This document shows positions 33,601 through 42,260 of a DNA stretch of 52,245 nt, in pieces. The stretch comes from Pseudomonadota bacterium (GTDB taxonomy: Bacteria > Pseudomonadota > Gammaproteobacteria > Burkholderiales > Sulfuricellaceae): positions 1 through 52,245 of the forward strand of contig JAJYXP010000078.1 of NCBI GenBank assembly GCA_021801705.1. The letters are read 5' to 3'. The notes under the pieces are model-generated. The model was not told the origin of the DNA and ran no database searches. It saw only the letters and a program-made list of their open reading frames with translations. Position 1 is the first letter of the stretch, and every line of letters begins with the position of its first letter. Position numbers and translations under genes: made by a program.

Positions 33601-33745
33601 TCAATCGAGTTCAGCGGACTGTCTGCTTGCTGCTTGCGACAGCCGCCAGTTTTCCAGCAAATCATCTTTGTGCAAATCCAGTTTAACTGCGTCACAAATT
33701 ACGTTTAATCGATCCGCAACACGGATATCGATGCAGGCGAAGCGC
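33601..33745 (-). pseudogene. C-terminal remnant next to DUF2442 (DUF4160-like)
   Basis: Minus-strand frame ending LDLHKDDLLENWRLSQAASRQSAELD, similar in shape to the C-terminus of DUF4160 proteins (hydrophobic-L-H-x3-LxxNW). It ends 18 nt before the DUF2442 start, the normal order of that pair. The N-terminal part is missing. Confidence 0.35.
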
Positions 33746-33804
33746 GATACGAGCGGCGATGAGAAAGCAAAGCGTGGCAATCGAATCGGTTATCGGCACG
33801 TTTA

Positions 33805-33826
33805 AACATTTATTGACACAGTCAGA
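33805..33826. mobile_element. Possible IS701-like terminus remnant
   Basis: TTTATTGACACAGTCAGA ends directly at CTAG 33827 and resembles the IS end TTTTAACACAGTAGAA that abuts CTAG at 121. No transposase is attached. Probably a solo or degraded terminus of a related IS. Confidence 0.35.
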
Positions 33827-33973
33827 CTAGTAGTCAGTCACGGTGAAAAGCATGGATGAGTTGAACCGTCACACCGGCGAAAGCTGGTGTCCAGGTTGTT
33901 GATTTTTCTGGATTCCGGCTTTCTCGCCGGAATGACGAGATTGTCCACCGGTTTCAATATGACTGACTACTAG
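33827..33973. repeat. CTAG-bounded palindromic element, copy 2 (core type I)
   Basis: 147 bp from CTAGTAGTCAGTCA to TGACTGACTACTAG. Interior has two hairpins: CACCGGCGAAAGCTGGTG and ATTCCGGC...GCCGGAAT. Copies at 34644-34788 (inverted) and 52010-52154 are nearly identical. The right CTAG supplies the TAG stop of arfB. Confidence 0.9.
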
Positions 33974-34386
33974 TCCTCGACCTTTCCCCGCCCTCGCTTG
34001 ACCTCGCCACGTTGCTTCTTGGTTGCCAGCCTGCGCTTTTGGGACGCCTTGGTCGGCTTGGTGGCGATGCGCGGCTTGGGCTTCTCGGTGGCGCGGAGTA
34101 TCAGCTCCACCAGCCTCTGAATCGCGTCCTGCCGGTTGCGCTCCTGGGTGCGGTGGCGTTTGGCTTCGATCAGCAGCTCGCCCTCGTTGGTCAGGCGACT
34201 GCCCGCCAGCTTCATCAAACGGGCGCGCACATCCTCGGGCAGCGAAGGCGAGTGGGCCACGTTAAAGCGCAACTGCACCGCGCTGGACACCTTGTTGACG
34301 TTCTGCCCTCCCGGCCCGGAAGCGCGGATGAACTGCAGTTCGATTTCGCCCTCGTCGATGGCGAGCTGTGAAGTAATCCGGATCAT
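33970..34386 (-). CDS. arfB: Alternative ribosome-rescue factor / peptidyl-tRNA hydrolase ArfB
   Basis: 138-aa release-factor-like protein that hydrolyses peptidyl-tRNA on stalled ribosomes. Seen: catalytic GGQ in SGPGGQNVNKV (about 24-34), KRHRTQERNRQDAI, and a strongly basic tail (KKQRGEVKRGRGK) that enters the mRNA channel. Length is that of E. coli ArfB/YaeJ. Start at ATG 34386. The TAG stop is contributed by the CTAG end of the adjacent palindromic element; a near-identical element in inverse orientation lies 258 bp upstream, so the gene is bracketed by inverted copies. Confidence 0.92.
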   Translation of the reverse strand: MIRITSQLAIDEGEIELQFIRASGPGGQNVNKVSSAVQLRFNVAHSPSLPEDVRARLMKLAGSRLTNEGELLIEAKRHRTQERNRQDAIQRLVELILRATEKPKPRIATKPTKASQKRRLATKKQRGEVKRGRGKVED

Positions 34387-34450
34387 GCCGCCATGGTAGC
34401 AACCGGCCGCTTGCCATGAAAGAAATAATCGCGTTAAATCCAATCGGCAT

Positions 34451-34486
34451 CACTACTGCCCGGTCAATCACTACTGCCCGGTCAAT
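34451..34486. repeat. Tandem 18-bp duplication
   Basis: CACTACTGCCCGGTCAAT occurs twice head-to-tail just upstream of arfB. A local slip or scar of earlier insertions. Confidence 0.8.
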
Positions 34487-34607
34487 TGAACATGCGAAAT
34501 GCTGTAGCCCGTGACTGACGGGGAGTTCCGAGCGATGAAGGGTGGTGTCGATTTGAACGACGATTGCCGATTCTTGCAGACTTCCGGGATTTTTCCCGGA
34601 GGGTGCC

Positions 34608-34643
34608 GTGAACACTGGCAAGACGCTGTTCGCACAGATAATC
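34608..34643 (+). pseudogene. Truncated start of an IS4-type (DUF4372) transposase
   Basis: GTG start reading MNTGKTLFAQII, the characteristic opening of DUF4372/IS4-family transposases, preceded by an IS-like leader with the hairpin TCCGGGATTTTTCCCGGA. It is cut after 12 codons at CTAG 34644, where palindromic element copy 3 begins; nothing of the rest of the IS is seen downstream. Confidence 0.55.
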
Positions 34644-34788
34644 CTAGTAGTCAGTCATATTGAAACCGGTGGACAATCTCGTCATTCCGGCGAAAGCCGG
34701 AATCCAGAAAAATCAACAACCTGGACACCGGCTTTCGCCGGTGTGACGGTTCAACTCATCCATGCTTTTCACCGTGACTGACTACTAG
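34644..34788. repeat. CTAG-bounded palindromic element, copy 3 (core type I, inverted)
   Basis: 145 bp, reverse complement of copy 2 except for a few changes. It interrupts the IS4-type fragment at a CTAG. 34789-35148, downstream, holds a GC-rich hairpin (CCCTCTCCCC...GGGGGAGAG, near 34.87 kb) but no gene I can support. Confidence 0.9.
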
Positions 34789-35148
34789 TGTAGTGCTTCG
34801 TAAATTGCGATACATACATCACTGAACGCATCTCCCTCATTCCCAGCCCTCCCAAGGGGTCGATCGCCCTCTCCCCATCCGGGGGAGAGTTGGAGAGAGG
34901 GCTGACGCGGAATGATGCGACCGCGCAGGACTGAGCAGTGCCTTCCGCAGGAAGGTGCGGCCCCGGAGCGGGGTGCAGGCGCCCGATAGCGCGGTCGCGG
35001 CATTCCTTCCGCTGCGCGGGGCCCCTCGTGCAACGCTCCAGGGCGCCCCATTCCAAGGAGTTGCACCCGTAATGGGCATCCCCGCCATGGAGGCCGCTAA
35101 AGCGGCTCTCCTCGGCGAGAAAACGGGCGAACCCATAATTTCAAGCAA

Positions 35149-35345
35149 ATGAAGTGCGATCTGAAATCCGGCCGGACCCCGGCTTCGTCCTTCCTCGCCA
35201 ACTTCGCCCGCCTGTTGCTGACGGCGGGAGCGCATGTCTTGCACCAGCAATTGCGTCTCCTGGGCCTGCAAGGCACCGCACCGGCAACGGCTCAGCCCGT
35301 GACGGTCATCCTCTCGCTGTTCAAGGTTGCCGCGCGAGTCAAACA
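35149..35345 (+). pseudogene. C-terminal fragment of an IS1380-type transposase
   Basis: Reads MKCDLKSGRTPASSFLANFAR then LLLTAGAHVLHQQLRLLGL and LFKVAARVKQ. The D-K-x4-R...S-x-FLANxxRLLL-x-AAxVL pattern and the following helix are the C-terminal signature of IS1380-family transposases. The N-terminal catalytic part is missing and no ends are visible. The run after it to 35430 is degraded. Confidence 0.6.
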
Positions 35346-35431
35346 GCAGGGTGCCTCTAAAAATTCAGAGTTCGCCCAACCGCAAGGCGCGGAAAAAAAT
35401 TCGCCGTGCCGCATATGCTAAAAACCGCCAT

Positions 35432-35567
35432 TAGCCACAGATAAACGCGGATTAACACGGATAAAACAATGTGTTGCAGTGGATTTTTCATTCACCCGAA
35501 AGGTGTGCAAGATGAGAAATATAACTCATTGATAATCCGTGTATATCCGTGTTAATCCGTAGCTGAA
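35432..35567. repeat. Interrupted inverted repeat, CGGATTAACACGGAT type
   Basis: Left arm at 35445-35464 (CGCGGATTAACACGGATAAA) and right arm at 35542-35561 (its near-inverse) enclose about 77 bp with a central hairpin CACCCGAAAGGTG. Same layout as the element at 41841-41990, but different arm sequence. Located between the IS1380 fragment and acnB. Confidence 0.75.
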
Positions 35568-35682
35568 CTGCTTTTTATAGATTTGTGCAACATTCAGGCT
35601 AACTCCTTTGCAAGGATTTAAGCTCAGCCGAATTACCGGATATAATAAGGGTTTTTGGAATGCCATTTTTTGAGAACACACC

Positions 35683-38241
35683 ATGCTTAACGCCTACCGA
35701 GACCATGCCGCCCAGCGCGCCGCCCAAGGCCTGCCGCCACTCCCCCTGAACGTGGAACAAACTGCCGCCCTGGCCGAATTGCTGAAGAACCCGCCCGCGG
35801 GAGAGCAAGATTTTCTGGTAGAACTGCTGGAAAACCGCGTCCCCGCCGGCGTGGACCAGGCGGCCTGCGTCAAGGCCGGCTTCCTGGCCGATGTCGCCAA
35901 GGGCAAGACGGCTTCCCCGCTGGTAAGCCGCGAAAAGGCGGTGCAATTGCTCGGCACCATGCTGGGCGGCTACAACGTGGGGCCGCTGATCGAGCTGCTG
36001 GATGGCGACCTGGCCGAACAGGCGGTTGCCGCGCTGTCCCGCATCACCCTGGTGTTCGATGCCTTCCACGATGTGGCGGACAAGATGAAGGCGGGCAATC
36101 CGCACGCCCGGAAACTGATGCAATCCTGGGCCGACGCCGAATGGTTCACCTCCCGCGCGCCGCTGCCGGATAGCCTGCAGGTGGTGGTATTCAAGGTTCC
36201 CGGCGAAACCAACACCGACGACCTGTCACCCGCCCAAGTCGCCTGGTCGCGGCCCGATATCCCGCTGCACGCAACGGAAATGCTGGTGTCACGCCTGCCC
36301 GGGTCGCTGGAAACCATAGCCGAACTGAAGAAAAAAGGCCTGCCCCTGGCCTATGTGGGAGACGTGGTGGGCACCGGCTCGTCGCGCAAATCCGCCATCA
36401 ATTCGGTGCAATGGCATATGGGGCGAGACATTCCGTTCATCCCCAACAAACGCACCAGCGGCATTGTGCTGGGCAGCAAGATCGCCCCGATTTTCTTCAA
36501 CACCGCCGAAGACTCCGGCGCCTTGCCGATCGAGTGCGACGTGTCGGCGATGAACACCGGCGACGTCATCACCATCTACCCGTTCAAGGGCGAAATCCAC
36601 GATACGGCCGGCAAGACCCTCTCCACCTTCACCCTGGCTCCCGTCACGATGGCGGACGAGGTACGCGCCAACGGGCGCATACCATTGATCATCGGGCGAG
36701 GCCTGACCGGCAGGGCGCGCGAGGCGCTTGGCCTGCCGCATTCCGACCTGTTCATACAGCCGGTCCAGCCCAGGGACACCGGCAAGGGCTTTACCCTGGC
36801 GCAGAAAATGGTGGGCCGCGCCTGCGGCGTGGCGGGCGTGCGCCCCGGCACCTACTGCGAGCCGAAGATGGCGACTGTCGGCTCCCAGGACACCACCGGC
36901 GGCATGACCCGCGACGAACTGAAGGAACTGGCCTGCCTGGGCTTTTCCGCCGACCTTGTGATGCAGAGCTTCTGCCACACGGCGGCCTATCCAAAACCTG
37001 TGGACATCAAGTTGCAGCATGAGCTGCCCGAATTCATGACCAGCCGCGGCGGCGTGTCGCTCAAGCCGGGCGACGGGGTGATCCATTCCTGGCTCAATCG
37101 CATGCTGCTGCCCGATACCGTCGGCACCGGCGGTGACTCCCACACCCGCTTCCCGATCGGCATTTCCTTCCCCGCCGGCTCCGGGCTGGTGGCCTTTGCC
37201 GCGGCGATGGGCATGATGCCGCTGGACATGCCCGAGTCCGTGCTGGTGCGCTTCAAAGGCCAAATGCAGCCCGGCATCACCCTGCGCGACCTGGTCAACG
37301 CCATTCCCTACGCCGCCATCCAGGAGGGCACGATGACAGTGGGCAAGCAGGGCAAGAAAAATGTTTTCTCCGGCCGCATCCTGGAGATCGAGGGTTTGCC
37401 CGACCTGAAGGTGGAGCAGGCGTTCGAGCTCTCCGACGCCTCGGCCGAGCGCTCCGCTGCCGCCTGCACGGTGCATCTCAGCAAGGAGCCGGTGATCGAA
37501 TACCTCAACTCCAACGTCGCCCTGCTCAGCAACATGATCGAGAGCGGCTATCAGGACGCACGCACCCTGCAGCGCCGCATCGACGCCATGAAAGCCTGGC
37601 TGGCCAAGCCCGAACTGCTGGCGCCGGACGCCGACGCCGAATACGCCCACGTCATCGAGATCGACCTCGCCACCATCAAGGAACCGCTGCTCGCCTGCCC
37701 CAATGATCCGGACGACATCAAGCCGCTTTCCGCCGTCGCGGGCGACAGGATCGACGAGGTTTTCATCGGCAGTTGCATGACCAATATCGGCCACTACCGT
37801 GCTGCGGCAAAAATATTGGAGGACACCGGCTTGATCAAGCCGCGGCTGTGGGTCGTGCCGCCCACCCGCATGGATGAGCAGGAACTCCGCGAAGAAGGCG
37901 CCTACAGCGTCTTCGGCCGCGTCGGCGCGCGCACCGAGATGCCCGGCTGCAGCCTGTGCATGGGCAATCAGGCACGAGTGGCGGACAACGCCGCCGTCTT
38001 CTCCACCAGCACCCGCAACTTCGACAACCGCATGGGCAAGGGTGCCCGAGTCTACCTCGGATCCGCAGAACTGGCGGGGGTCTGCGCGCGCCTGGGCCAC
38101 ATCCCGACGGTGCAGGAATACCTCGACCTGGTGGGCAACATCATTGCACCCCAGGCGGACAACATTTACCGCTACCTCAACTTCGACCGGATGGAAGAGT
38201 ACCGTCCGCGCAAGACCATACAACTGACACAGGTGTCGTAA
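35683..38241 (+). CDS. acnB: Aconitate hydratase B (bifunctional 2-methylisocitrate dehydratase)
   Basis: 852-aa TCA-cycle enzyme with a [4Fe-4S] cluster. Seen: N-terminal HEAT-like domain ([20 protein letters not shown]), the swivel domain, [12 protein letters not shown] (about 228-239), [13 protein letters not shown] (about 482-494), [14 protein letters not shown] (about 695-708) and [11 protein letters not shown] (about 755-765), which carry the cluster cysteines. Full family length. A TATAAT at 35641-35646 lies 37 bp before the ATG and may be the -10. Confidence 0.97.
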   Translation: MLNAYRDHAAQRAAQGLPPLPLNVEQTAALAELLKNPPAGEQDFLVELLENRVPAGVDQAACVKAGFLADVAKGKTASPLVSREKAVQLLGTMLGGYNVGPLIELLDGDLAEQAVAALSRITLVFDAFHDVADKMKAGNPHARKLMQSWADAEWFTSRAPLPDSLQVVVFKVPGETNTDDLSPAQVAWSRPDIPLHATEMLVSRLPGSLETIAELKKKGLPLAYVGDVVGTGSSRKSAINSVQWHMGRDIPFIPNKRTSGIVLGSKIAPIFFNTAEDSGALPIECDVSAMNTGDVITIYPFKGEIHDTAGKTLSTFTLAPVTMADEVRANGRIPLIIGRGLTGRAREALGLPHSDLFIQPVQPRDTGKGFTLAQKMVGRACGVAGVRPGTYCEPKMATVGSQDTTGGMTRDELKELACLGFSADLVMQSFCHTAAYPKPVDIKLQHELPEFMTSRGGVSLKPGDGVIHSWLNRMLLPDTVGTGGDSHTRFPIGISFPAGSGLVAFAAAMGMMPLDMPESVLVRFKGQMQPGITLRDLVNAIPYAAIQEGTMTVGKQGKKNVFSGRILEIEGLPDLKVEQAFELSDASAERSAAACTVHLSKEPVIEYLNSNVALLSNMIESGYQDARTLQRRIDAMKAWLAKPELLAPDADAEYAHVIEIDLATIKEPLLACPNDPDDIKPLSAVAGDRIDEVFIGSCMTNIGHYRAAAKILEDTGLIKPRLWVVPPTRMDEQELREEGAYSVFGRVGARTEMPGCSLCMGNQARVADNAAVFSTSTRNFDNRMGKGARVYLGSAELAGVCARLGHIPTVQEYLDLVGNIIAPQADNIYRYLNFDRMEEYRPRKTIQLTQVS

Positions 38242-38245
38242 AAAA

Positions 38246-38857
38246 ATGAAACTGATCATGACGCCGACCAGCCCCTACGCCCGCAAAGTCCGCATTGTCC
38301 TGGCGGAAAAACGTATCGAATATGAGCAGGTGATAGACAGCCCGTGGGACGCAAATTCTCACGTACCCGATTTCAATCCCCTGGGAATGGTGCCGGTGCT
38401 GGTGCTGGACGACGACCACACCCTGTTCGACTCGCGCGTGATCGTCGAATATCTCGATACCGTCAGCCCGGTGTCCCAGCTGATTCCCAAGGACAGCCGC
38501 CAGCGTCTGGCGGTGCGCCGCTGGGAAGCGCTGGCCGACGGGATTTCCGATGCGGCAGCCGCCATCTTCGTGGAAAGAAAACGTCCGGAATCCCAGCAAA
38601 GCCATGAGTGGATCGTGCGCCAGGACCAAAAGGTATTCCGCGGTCTTGAAGCCATGTCGGAAGAGCTGGGAGAGAAAAACTGGTGCACCGGCGAGTTTTT
38701 CAATCTCTCGGATATTGCGGTGGGATGCGCCCTCGGTTATCTCGATCTGCGCTTCCCGGAAATCGAATGGCGCAAGGCTCACCCCGTGCTTGCCCGGCTG
38801 GCGGACAAACTGTCGCAAAAGCCATCCTTCAAGGACACAGTGCCGCCCGCATCGTAG
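38246..38857 (+). CDS. Glutathione S-transferase family protein
   Basis: 203-aa soluble protein with an N-terminal thioredoxin-like domain (MKLIMTPTSPYARKVRIVLAEK; catalytic Ser/Tyr region TSPYARK, DFNPLGMVPVLVLDD, DSRVIVEYLD) and an all-helical C-terminal domain. Similar to YibF-like GSTs. Four bp after acnB, likely cotranscribed. The TAG stop lies inside the start of a REP-like hairpin. Confidence 0.88.
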   Translation: MKLIMTPTSPYARKVRIVLAEKRIEYEQVIDSPWDANSHVPDFNPLGMVPVLVLDDDHTLFDSRVIVEYLDTVSPVSQLIPKDSRQRLAVRRWEALADGISDAAAAIFVERKRPESQQSHEWIVRQDQKVFRGLEAMSEELGEKNWCTGEFFNLSDIAVGCALGYLDLRFPEIEWRKAHPVLARLADKLSQKPSFKDTVPPAS

Positions 38858-38905
38858 GTGCGAATTTATTCGCACGTTTGGTTGGCCGAATAAATTCGGC
38901 CCTAC
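38854..38905. repeat. REP-like double hairpin (GTGCGAATTTATTCGCAC type)
   Basis: GTAGGTGCGAATTTATTCGCAC at 38854-38875 and GGCCGAATAAATTCGGCC from 38884, closing with CCTAC. The same core, with CTAG/TAGTCAGTCA ends, forms palindromic element copy 4 at 48.6 kb; here the ends are absent. Confidence 0.8.
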
Positions 38906-38911
38906 AGTCAC

Positions 38912-38988
38912 GTAGGGTGGGCACGTTTTGTGCCCACGCGGAAACAACCCTTGCTGACCGCGTGGGCACAAAAACGTGCCCACCCTAC
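38912..38988. repeat. 77-bp inverted repeat (GTAGGGTGGGCACGTTTTG)
   Basis: Left arm 38912-38941 and right arm 38958-38988 are near-perfect inverses (GTAGGGTGGGCACG...CGTGCCCACCCTAC), separated by 16 bp. Located between convergent GST and mnmA genes; could terminate both. Confidence 0.8.
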
Positions 38989-38992
38989 CAAT

Positions 38993-40078
38993 CTATCGGA
39001 TTACCCCGCCTCCCAGGCAGACTTCGCTCTCGTACACCACCACCGACTGGCCGGGCGTGACTGCCCATTGCGGCTGGGCAAATTCGATTTCGCACCGCTC
39101 CCCGTCCACGCGGCTGATGGAGCATGGCGCATCCGCCTGGCGGTAGCGGACCTTGGCACCGTATACCCAATCAGTGTGGGGCGCATGACCGGAAATCCAG
39201 GAAAGATCGGCGGCGGTCAGGTTTTCCCGGAACAGGACGGGATGGCCGTGCCCCTGCACCACGACCAGCACATTGCGCTCCATGTCCTTGCCGGCGGCGA
39301 ACCACGGCTCGCCCCTGTCGCCGAGGCCTGCCAGCCCGCCGATACCCAGCCCCTGGCGCTGGCCGATGGTGTAGTAGGCCAGCCCTTCGTGCCGCCCCAC
39401 CACGCTGCCCTCGGGCGTTTCCATGTCGCCCGGCTGCTTCGGCAGATAGCGGGAAAGAAATTCCCGGAACGGCCGTTCGCCGATGAAACAGATGCCGGTG
39501 CTGTCTTTCTTGGCATGCACCGGCAGCCCGGCTTCGCGCGCAATCTCGCGCACCTCGCGCTTGTACAGCCCGCCCAGGGGGAAAAGCGTTTTGGCAAGCT
39601 GGGCCTGGTTGAGGCGGTAGAGAAAATAACTCTGGTCCTTGCTGCCGTCTTCCGCTTTCAGCAACTCGAACAGCCCTGCCCGTTCGCGCACCCGTGCATA
39701 GTGGCCGGTCGCGATGAAATCGGCGCCGAGGCTCAAGGCATGATCCAGGAAGGCCTTGAACTTGATCTCGGAATTGCACAACACGTCCGGATTAGGCGTG
39801 CGTCCGGCCCGGTATTCGCGCAGGAAAATCTCGAATACCCGCTCGCGGTACTCCTTGGCGAAATTGACCGCCTCCACCTCCATGCCGATCTTTTCGGCGA
39901 CAGCGAGCACGTCCATGAAATCCTGTTTGGCCGGGCAATAACCATCCTCGGTGTCGTCGTCCTCCCAGTTCTTCATGAACAGGCCGATCACATCAAAGCC
40001 CTGGCGTTTCAACAGCAGTGCGGCAACCGAGGAATCCACCCCGCCCGACATGCCCACCACCACTTTGCTCCTACTCAT
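38993..40078 (-). CDS. mnmA: tRNA-specific 2-thiouridylase MnmA
   Basis: 361-aa enzyme that thiolates U34 of tRNA-Lys/Glu/Gln using relay sulfur. Seen: ATP-binding loop [11 protein letters not shown] (10-20), catalytic cysteine in [14 protein letters not shown] (about 104) and the second cysteine in STGICFIGE (about 200). Family-typical length. The window also encodes a tRNA-Lys(UUU), one of its substrates. It overlaps the following small exported protein gene by 8 nt. Confidence 0.96.
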   Translation of the reverse strand: MSRSKVVVGMSGGVDSSVAALLLKRQGFDVIGLFMKNWEDDDTEDGYCPAKQDFMDVLAVAEKIGMEVEAVNFAKEYRERVFEIFLREYRAGRTPNPDVLCNSEIKFKAFLDHALSLGADFIATGHYARVRERAGLFELLKAEDGSKDQSYFLYRLNQAQLAKTLFPLGGLYKREVREIAREAGLPVHAKKDSTGICFIGERPFREFLSRYLPKQPGDMETPEGSVVGRHEGLAYYTIGQRQGLGIGGLAGLGDRGEPWFAAGKDMERNVLVVVQGHGHPVLFRENLTAADLSWISGHAPHTDWVYGAKVRYRQADAPCSISRVDGERCEIEFAQPQWAVTPGQSVVVYESEVCLGGGVIR

Positions 40079-40610
40079 CCGGTTTTGCTCCGTCCAGCCA
40101 GTCTTCCAGCCGGAAAATCACAGCCGGCCGGCCATTGTCGAAAAACCAGGAATCCACCGCGAATTCCTGGCCGCTCTGTTTTTCCACGATACGCGCCGCC
40201 CAGTGATCGTCAACCAGCAACGGCGCCCTTCTCGCCGGCTCCAGCACGCCATGAAACCTGAGCCAGCCCCTGCTTTCCAGCAGGCGCAAATAGGCGGTGG
40301 CATTGGCGGACTCATCAATGCAATCCATCCTGCCGTCCAGGCCGTCATCATCGATGTTGCCGCCCCTGTCCGCCCATGTCGGGGTCTGTTGCCCGGAAAA
40401 AGTCTCGAACAGGCCGATAGCAAGGGAAATCGCCACTCGCTCGCCCGCCGCGTCCTTTGCCCGCAGCAACAGCCTTTTGACTGCGGCCAGTTCACTCGCA
40501 TCGAATTCGACCCCGGCCCTGACGGCGCAACTGTAGTTATAGCAAATGCTGGCCTCATCGGCCTGCGCGGCCAGACCGAAGCACAACAGCAACAGGAATA
40601 ACCACGGCAT
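40071..40610 (-). CDS. Exported hypothetical protein
   Basis: 179-aa protein with signal peptide [17 protein letters not shown] and four cysteines in the mature part (near 23, 28, and 96). Central stretch [29 protein letters not shown] is acidic and conserved-looking; C-terminal [10 protein letters not shown] do not recognise a domain. It overlaps the Nudix gene by one base upstream and mnmA by 8 nt downstream, so it belongs to a Nudix-hypothetical-mnmA unit, an arrangement seen in betaproteobacteria. Confidence 0.75.
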   Translation of the reverse strand: MPWLFLLLLCFGLAAQADEASICYNYSCAVRAGVEFDASELAAVKRLLLRAKDAAGERVAISLAIGLFETFSGQQTPTWADRGGNIDDDGLDGRMDCIDESANATAYLRLLESRGWLRFHGVLEPARRAPLLVDDHWAARIVEKQSGQEFAVDSWFFDNGRPAVIFRLEDWLDGAKPDE

Positions 40611-41056
40611 CAGATAAAGTGGGTGACGAGGTCCAGAGGATAGCGCTTGCCGGCAAGGCAGTCTTCAAGACACTGAAGCACCAGCGGGCTGCGGTGGTGC
40701 GCTGTGCTCGCGCGGATTTCGTCCGGACTCAACCACACGGCGCGCAGGATACCGTCATCCAGCCGGCGTAGCGGCTCGTGCCCACGCACCCGCCCGGCAA
40801 AGGCAAAACGCAGATAGGTGATATCCTTGCGCGGGTGATGCCAGCGGTAAATCCCTAGCAGCCATTCCGGGATAAAATGGTAGGCGGTTTCCTCCAGCGC
40901 CTCGCGGACCACGCCCTGCTCCAGGGTTTCATTGGCCTCCCAGTGGCCGGCAGGCTGATTAAAGCGGATGCCCTCATCGGTTTCTTCCTCCACAAGGAGA
41001 AATTTCCCGTCTTGTTCGATGACCGCCGCTACGGTGACATGGGGCTTCCAGATCAT
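40610..41056 (-). CDS. Nudix hydrolase (NudJ-like)
   Basis: 148-aa pyrophosphohydrolase. Nudix box GHWEANETLEQGVVREALEE (about 37-56) fits G-x5-E-x7-R-E-x2-E-E. Begins KPHVTVAAVIEQDGKFLLVEE. NudJ (YmfB) in E. coli sits next to mnmA and acts on thiamine and nucleoside pyrophosphates; the same neighbourhood here supports the assignment. Confidence 0.9.
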   Translation of the reverse strand: MIWKPHVTVAAVIEQDGKFLLVEEETDEGIRFNQPAGHWEANETLEQGVVREALEETAYHFIPEWLLGIYRWHHPRKDITYLRFAFAGRVRGHEPLRRLDDGILRAVWLSPDEIRASTAHHRSPLVLQCLEDCLAGKRYPLDLVTHFI

Positions 41057-41155
41057 GCATTTTACCTGCGCAAAAAGACGATTTTATAGCTTTTCCATTT
41101 CGATTCAAAACCCAATAAGGGTAAAATCGGCAAACATCCCAATGGAAATGCCGCC

Positions 41156-41833
41156 TTGAATAAAGCCGTCGTATTATTGTCCGGTGGACTCGATTCCGCC
41201 ACCACCCTGGCCATCGCCCGCAGCGAAGGGTACGCCTGCTACGCCCTGAGCCTTGACTATGGCCAGCGCCATGGCGCCGAACTGGATGCCGCTCAACGGG
41301 TCGCCGCGGCGCTGCAGGCCCACGAGCACCGCACGATCAAGCTGGACCTGACGGCATTCGGCGGCTCTGCGCTGACCGACGCCCGCATCGCCGTGCCGAC
41401 CCGCCCTTCCGCAGGCATACCCATCACCTATGTGCCGGCGCGCAACACCATCATGCTGTCGCTGGCACTGGCCTGGGCGGAGACGCTGGGCAGCGGCGAT
41501 ATCTTCATCGGCGCGAATGCGGTGGATTACTCCGGCTATCCGGATTGCCGCCCCGAATACCTCGAAGCCTTCGAAAAAATGGCCAACCTGGCCACGAAAT
41601 CCGCAATCGAAGGCAGAGCCATGCACATCCGCGCACCTATCGTTCACCTTACAAAGGCGGAAATCATTCTTCGCGGCATCGAACTGGGCGTGGATTACAG
41701 CCTCACCGTTTCCTGCTACCAGGCCGATGCGCATGGATCGGCCTGCGGACTATGCGACTCCTGCCGGCTTCGCCGCCAGGGTTTTTCCAGCGCCGGCGTT
41801 GCAGACCCTACCAGATACCTGCTTGAACCTTAA
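41156..41833 (+). CDS. queC: 7-cyano-7-deazaguanine synthase QueC
   Basis: 225-aa ATP-dependent enzyme of queuosine synthesis. Seen: PP-loop [13 protein letters not shown] (7-19), [18 protein letters not shown], and the zinc cysteines near the C-terminus ([18 protein letters not shown]). It must start at TTG 41156 (GGA 9 nt upstream): the only nearby ATG (41148) runs into a stop after two codons. Length is that of the family. Confidence 0.95.
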   Translation: MNKAVVLLSGGLDSATTLAIARSEGYACYALSLDYGQRHGAELDAAQRVAAALQAHEHRTIKLDLTAFGGSALTDARIAVPTRPSAGIPITYVPARNTIMLSLALAWAETLGSGDIFIGANAVDYSGYPDCRPEYLEAFEKMANLATKSAIEGRAMHIRAPIVHLTKAEIILRGIELGVDYSLTVSCYQADAHGSACGLCDSCRLRRQGFSSAGVADPTRYLLEP

Positions 41834-41840
41834 AACCGTA

Positions 41841-41990
41841 ATTAACCACGAATGGCACGAATATTCACGAATGAACACAAATAGTTAACAACAAATATCG
41901 CCTCACCCAACAGGTGAATCGGGTGAATATCGTTAATTTCTTGATTATTCGTGAACATTCGTGTTTTATTCGTGTAAATTCGTGGTTAAT
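41841..41990. repeat. Interrupted inverted repeat, CCACGAAT type
   Basis: Left arm 41841-41879 (ATTAACCACGAAT...) and right arm 41949-41990 (...ATTCGTGGTTAAT) with repeated CACGAAT units, enclosing about 70 bp that contain CACCCAACAGGTG. Same layout as the element at 35432-35567. Downstream of queC. Confidence 0.8.
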
Positions 41991-42160
41991 CGCTTTTTTA
42001 GGTTGAAACAAAAGAAAAACCTTAGTCCGAACGGACTATGTGAAATCGAAGCGTCTACCTATAGAATCAATCTGTTGAAATACAGACAAATTCAAAGGCG
42101 GTTTTTATATCGCCACCACCCCAACTCAATCTTAAAGCTCACCACGGAGGAAAATAAATC

Positions 42161-42256
42161 ATGGTGGAAACAGGCTATTCGGCAGCGCCCTCTGCTCAGC
42201 AGGGATACGCTCATGCGCTCATCCTGGGCGCATCCTTCACTTCAGCGAAAGGATAG
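42161..42256 (+). CDS. 31-aa small ORF ahead of the YeeE/YedE transporter
   Basis: ATG 42161 with GGAGG 10 nt upstream; reads MVETGYSAAPSAQQGYAHAL and ends GASFTSAKG, 4 nt before the transporter ATG. No signal peptide or membrane helix is evident. The good ribosome site and tight spacing suggest a translated leader or small partner. 41991-42160 before it is AT-rich and may hold the promoter. Confidence 0.5.
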   Translation: MVETGYSAAPSAQQGYAHALILGASFTSAKG

Positions 42257-42260
42257 GCAG

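Noticed and set aside
34789-35148. Several overlapping frames after element copy 3
   Set aside because: All are Pro/Arg/Gly-rich in every frame over a GC-rich hairpin region, with no start signals; likely non-coding debris before the IS1380 fragment.
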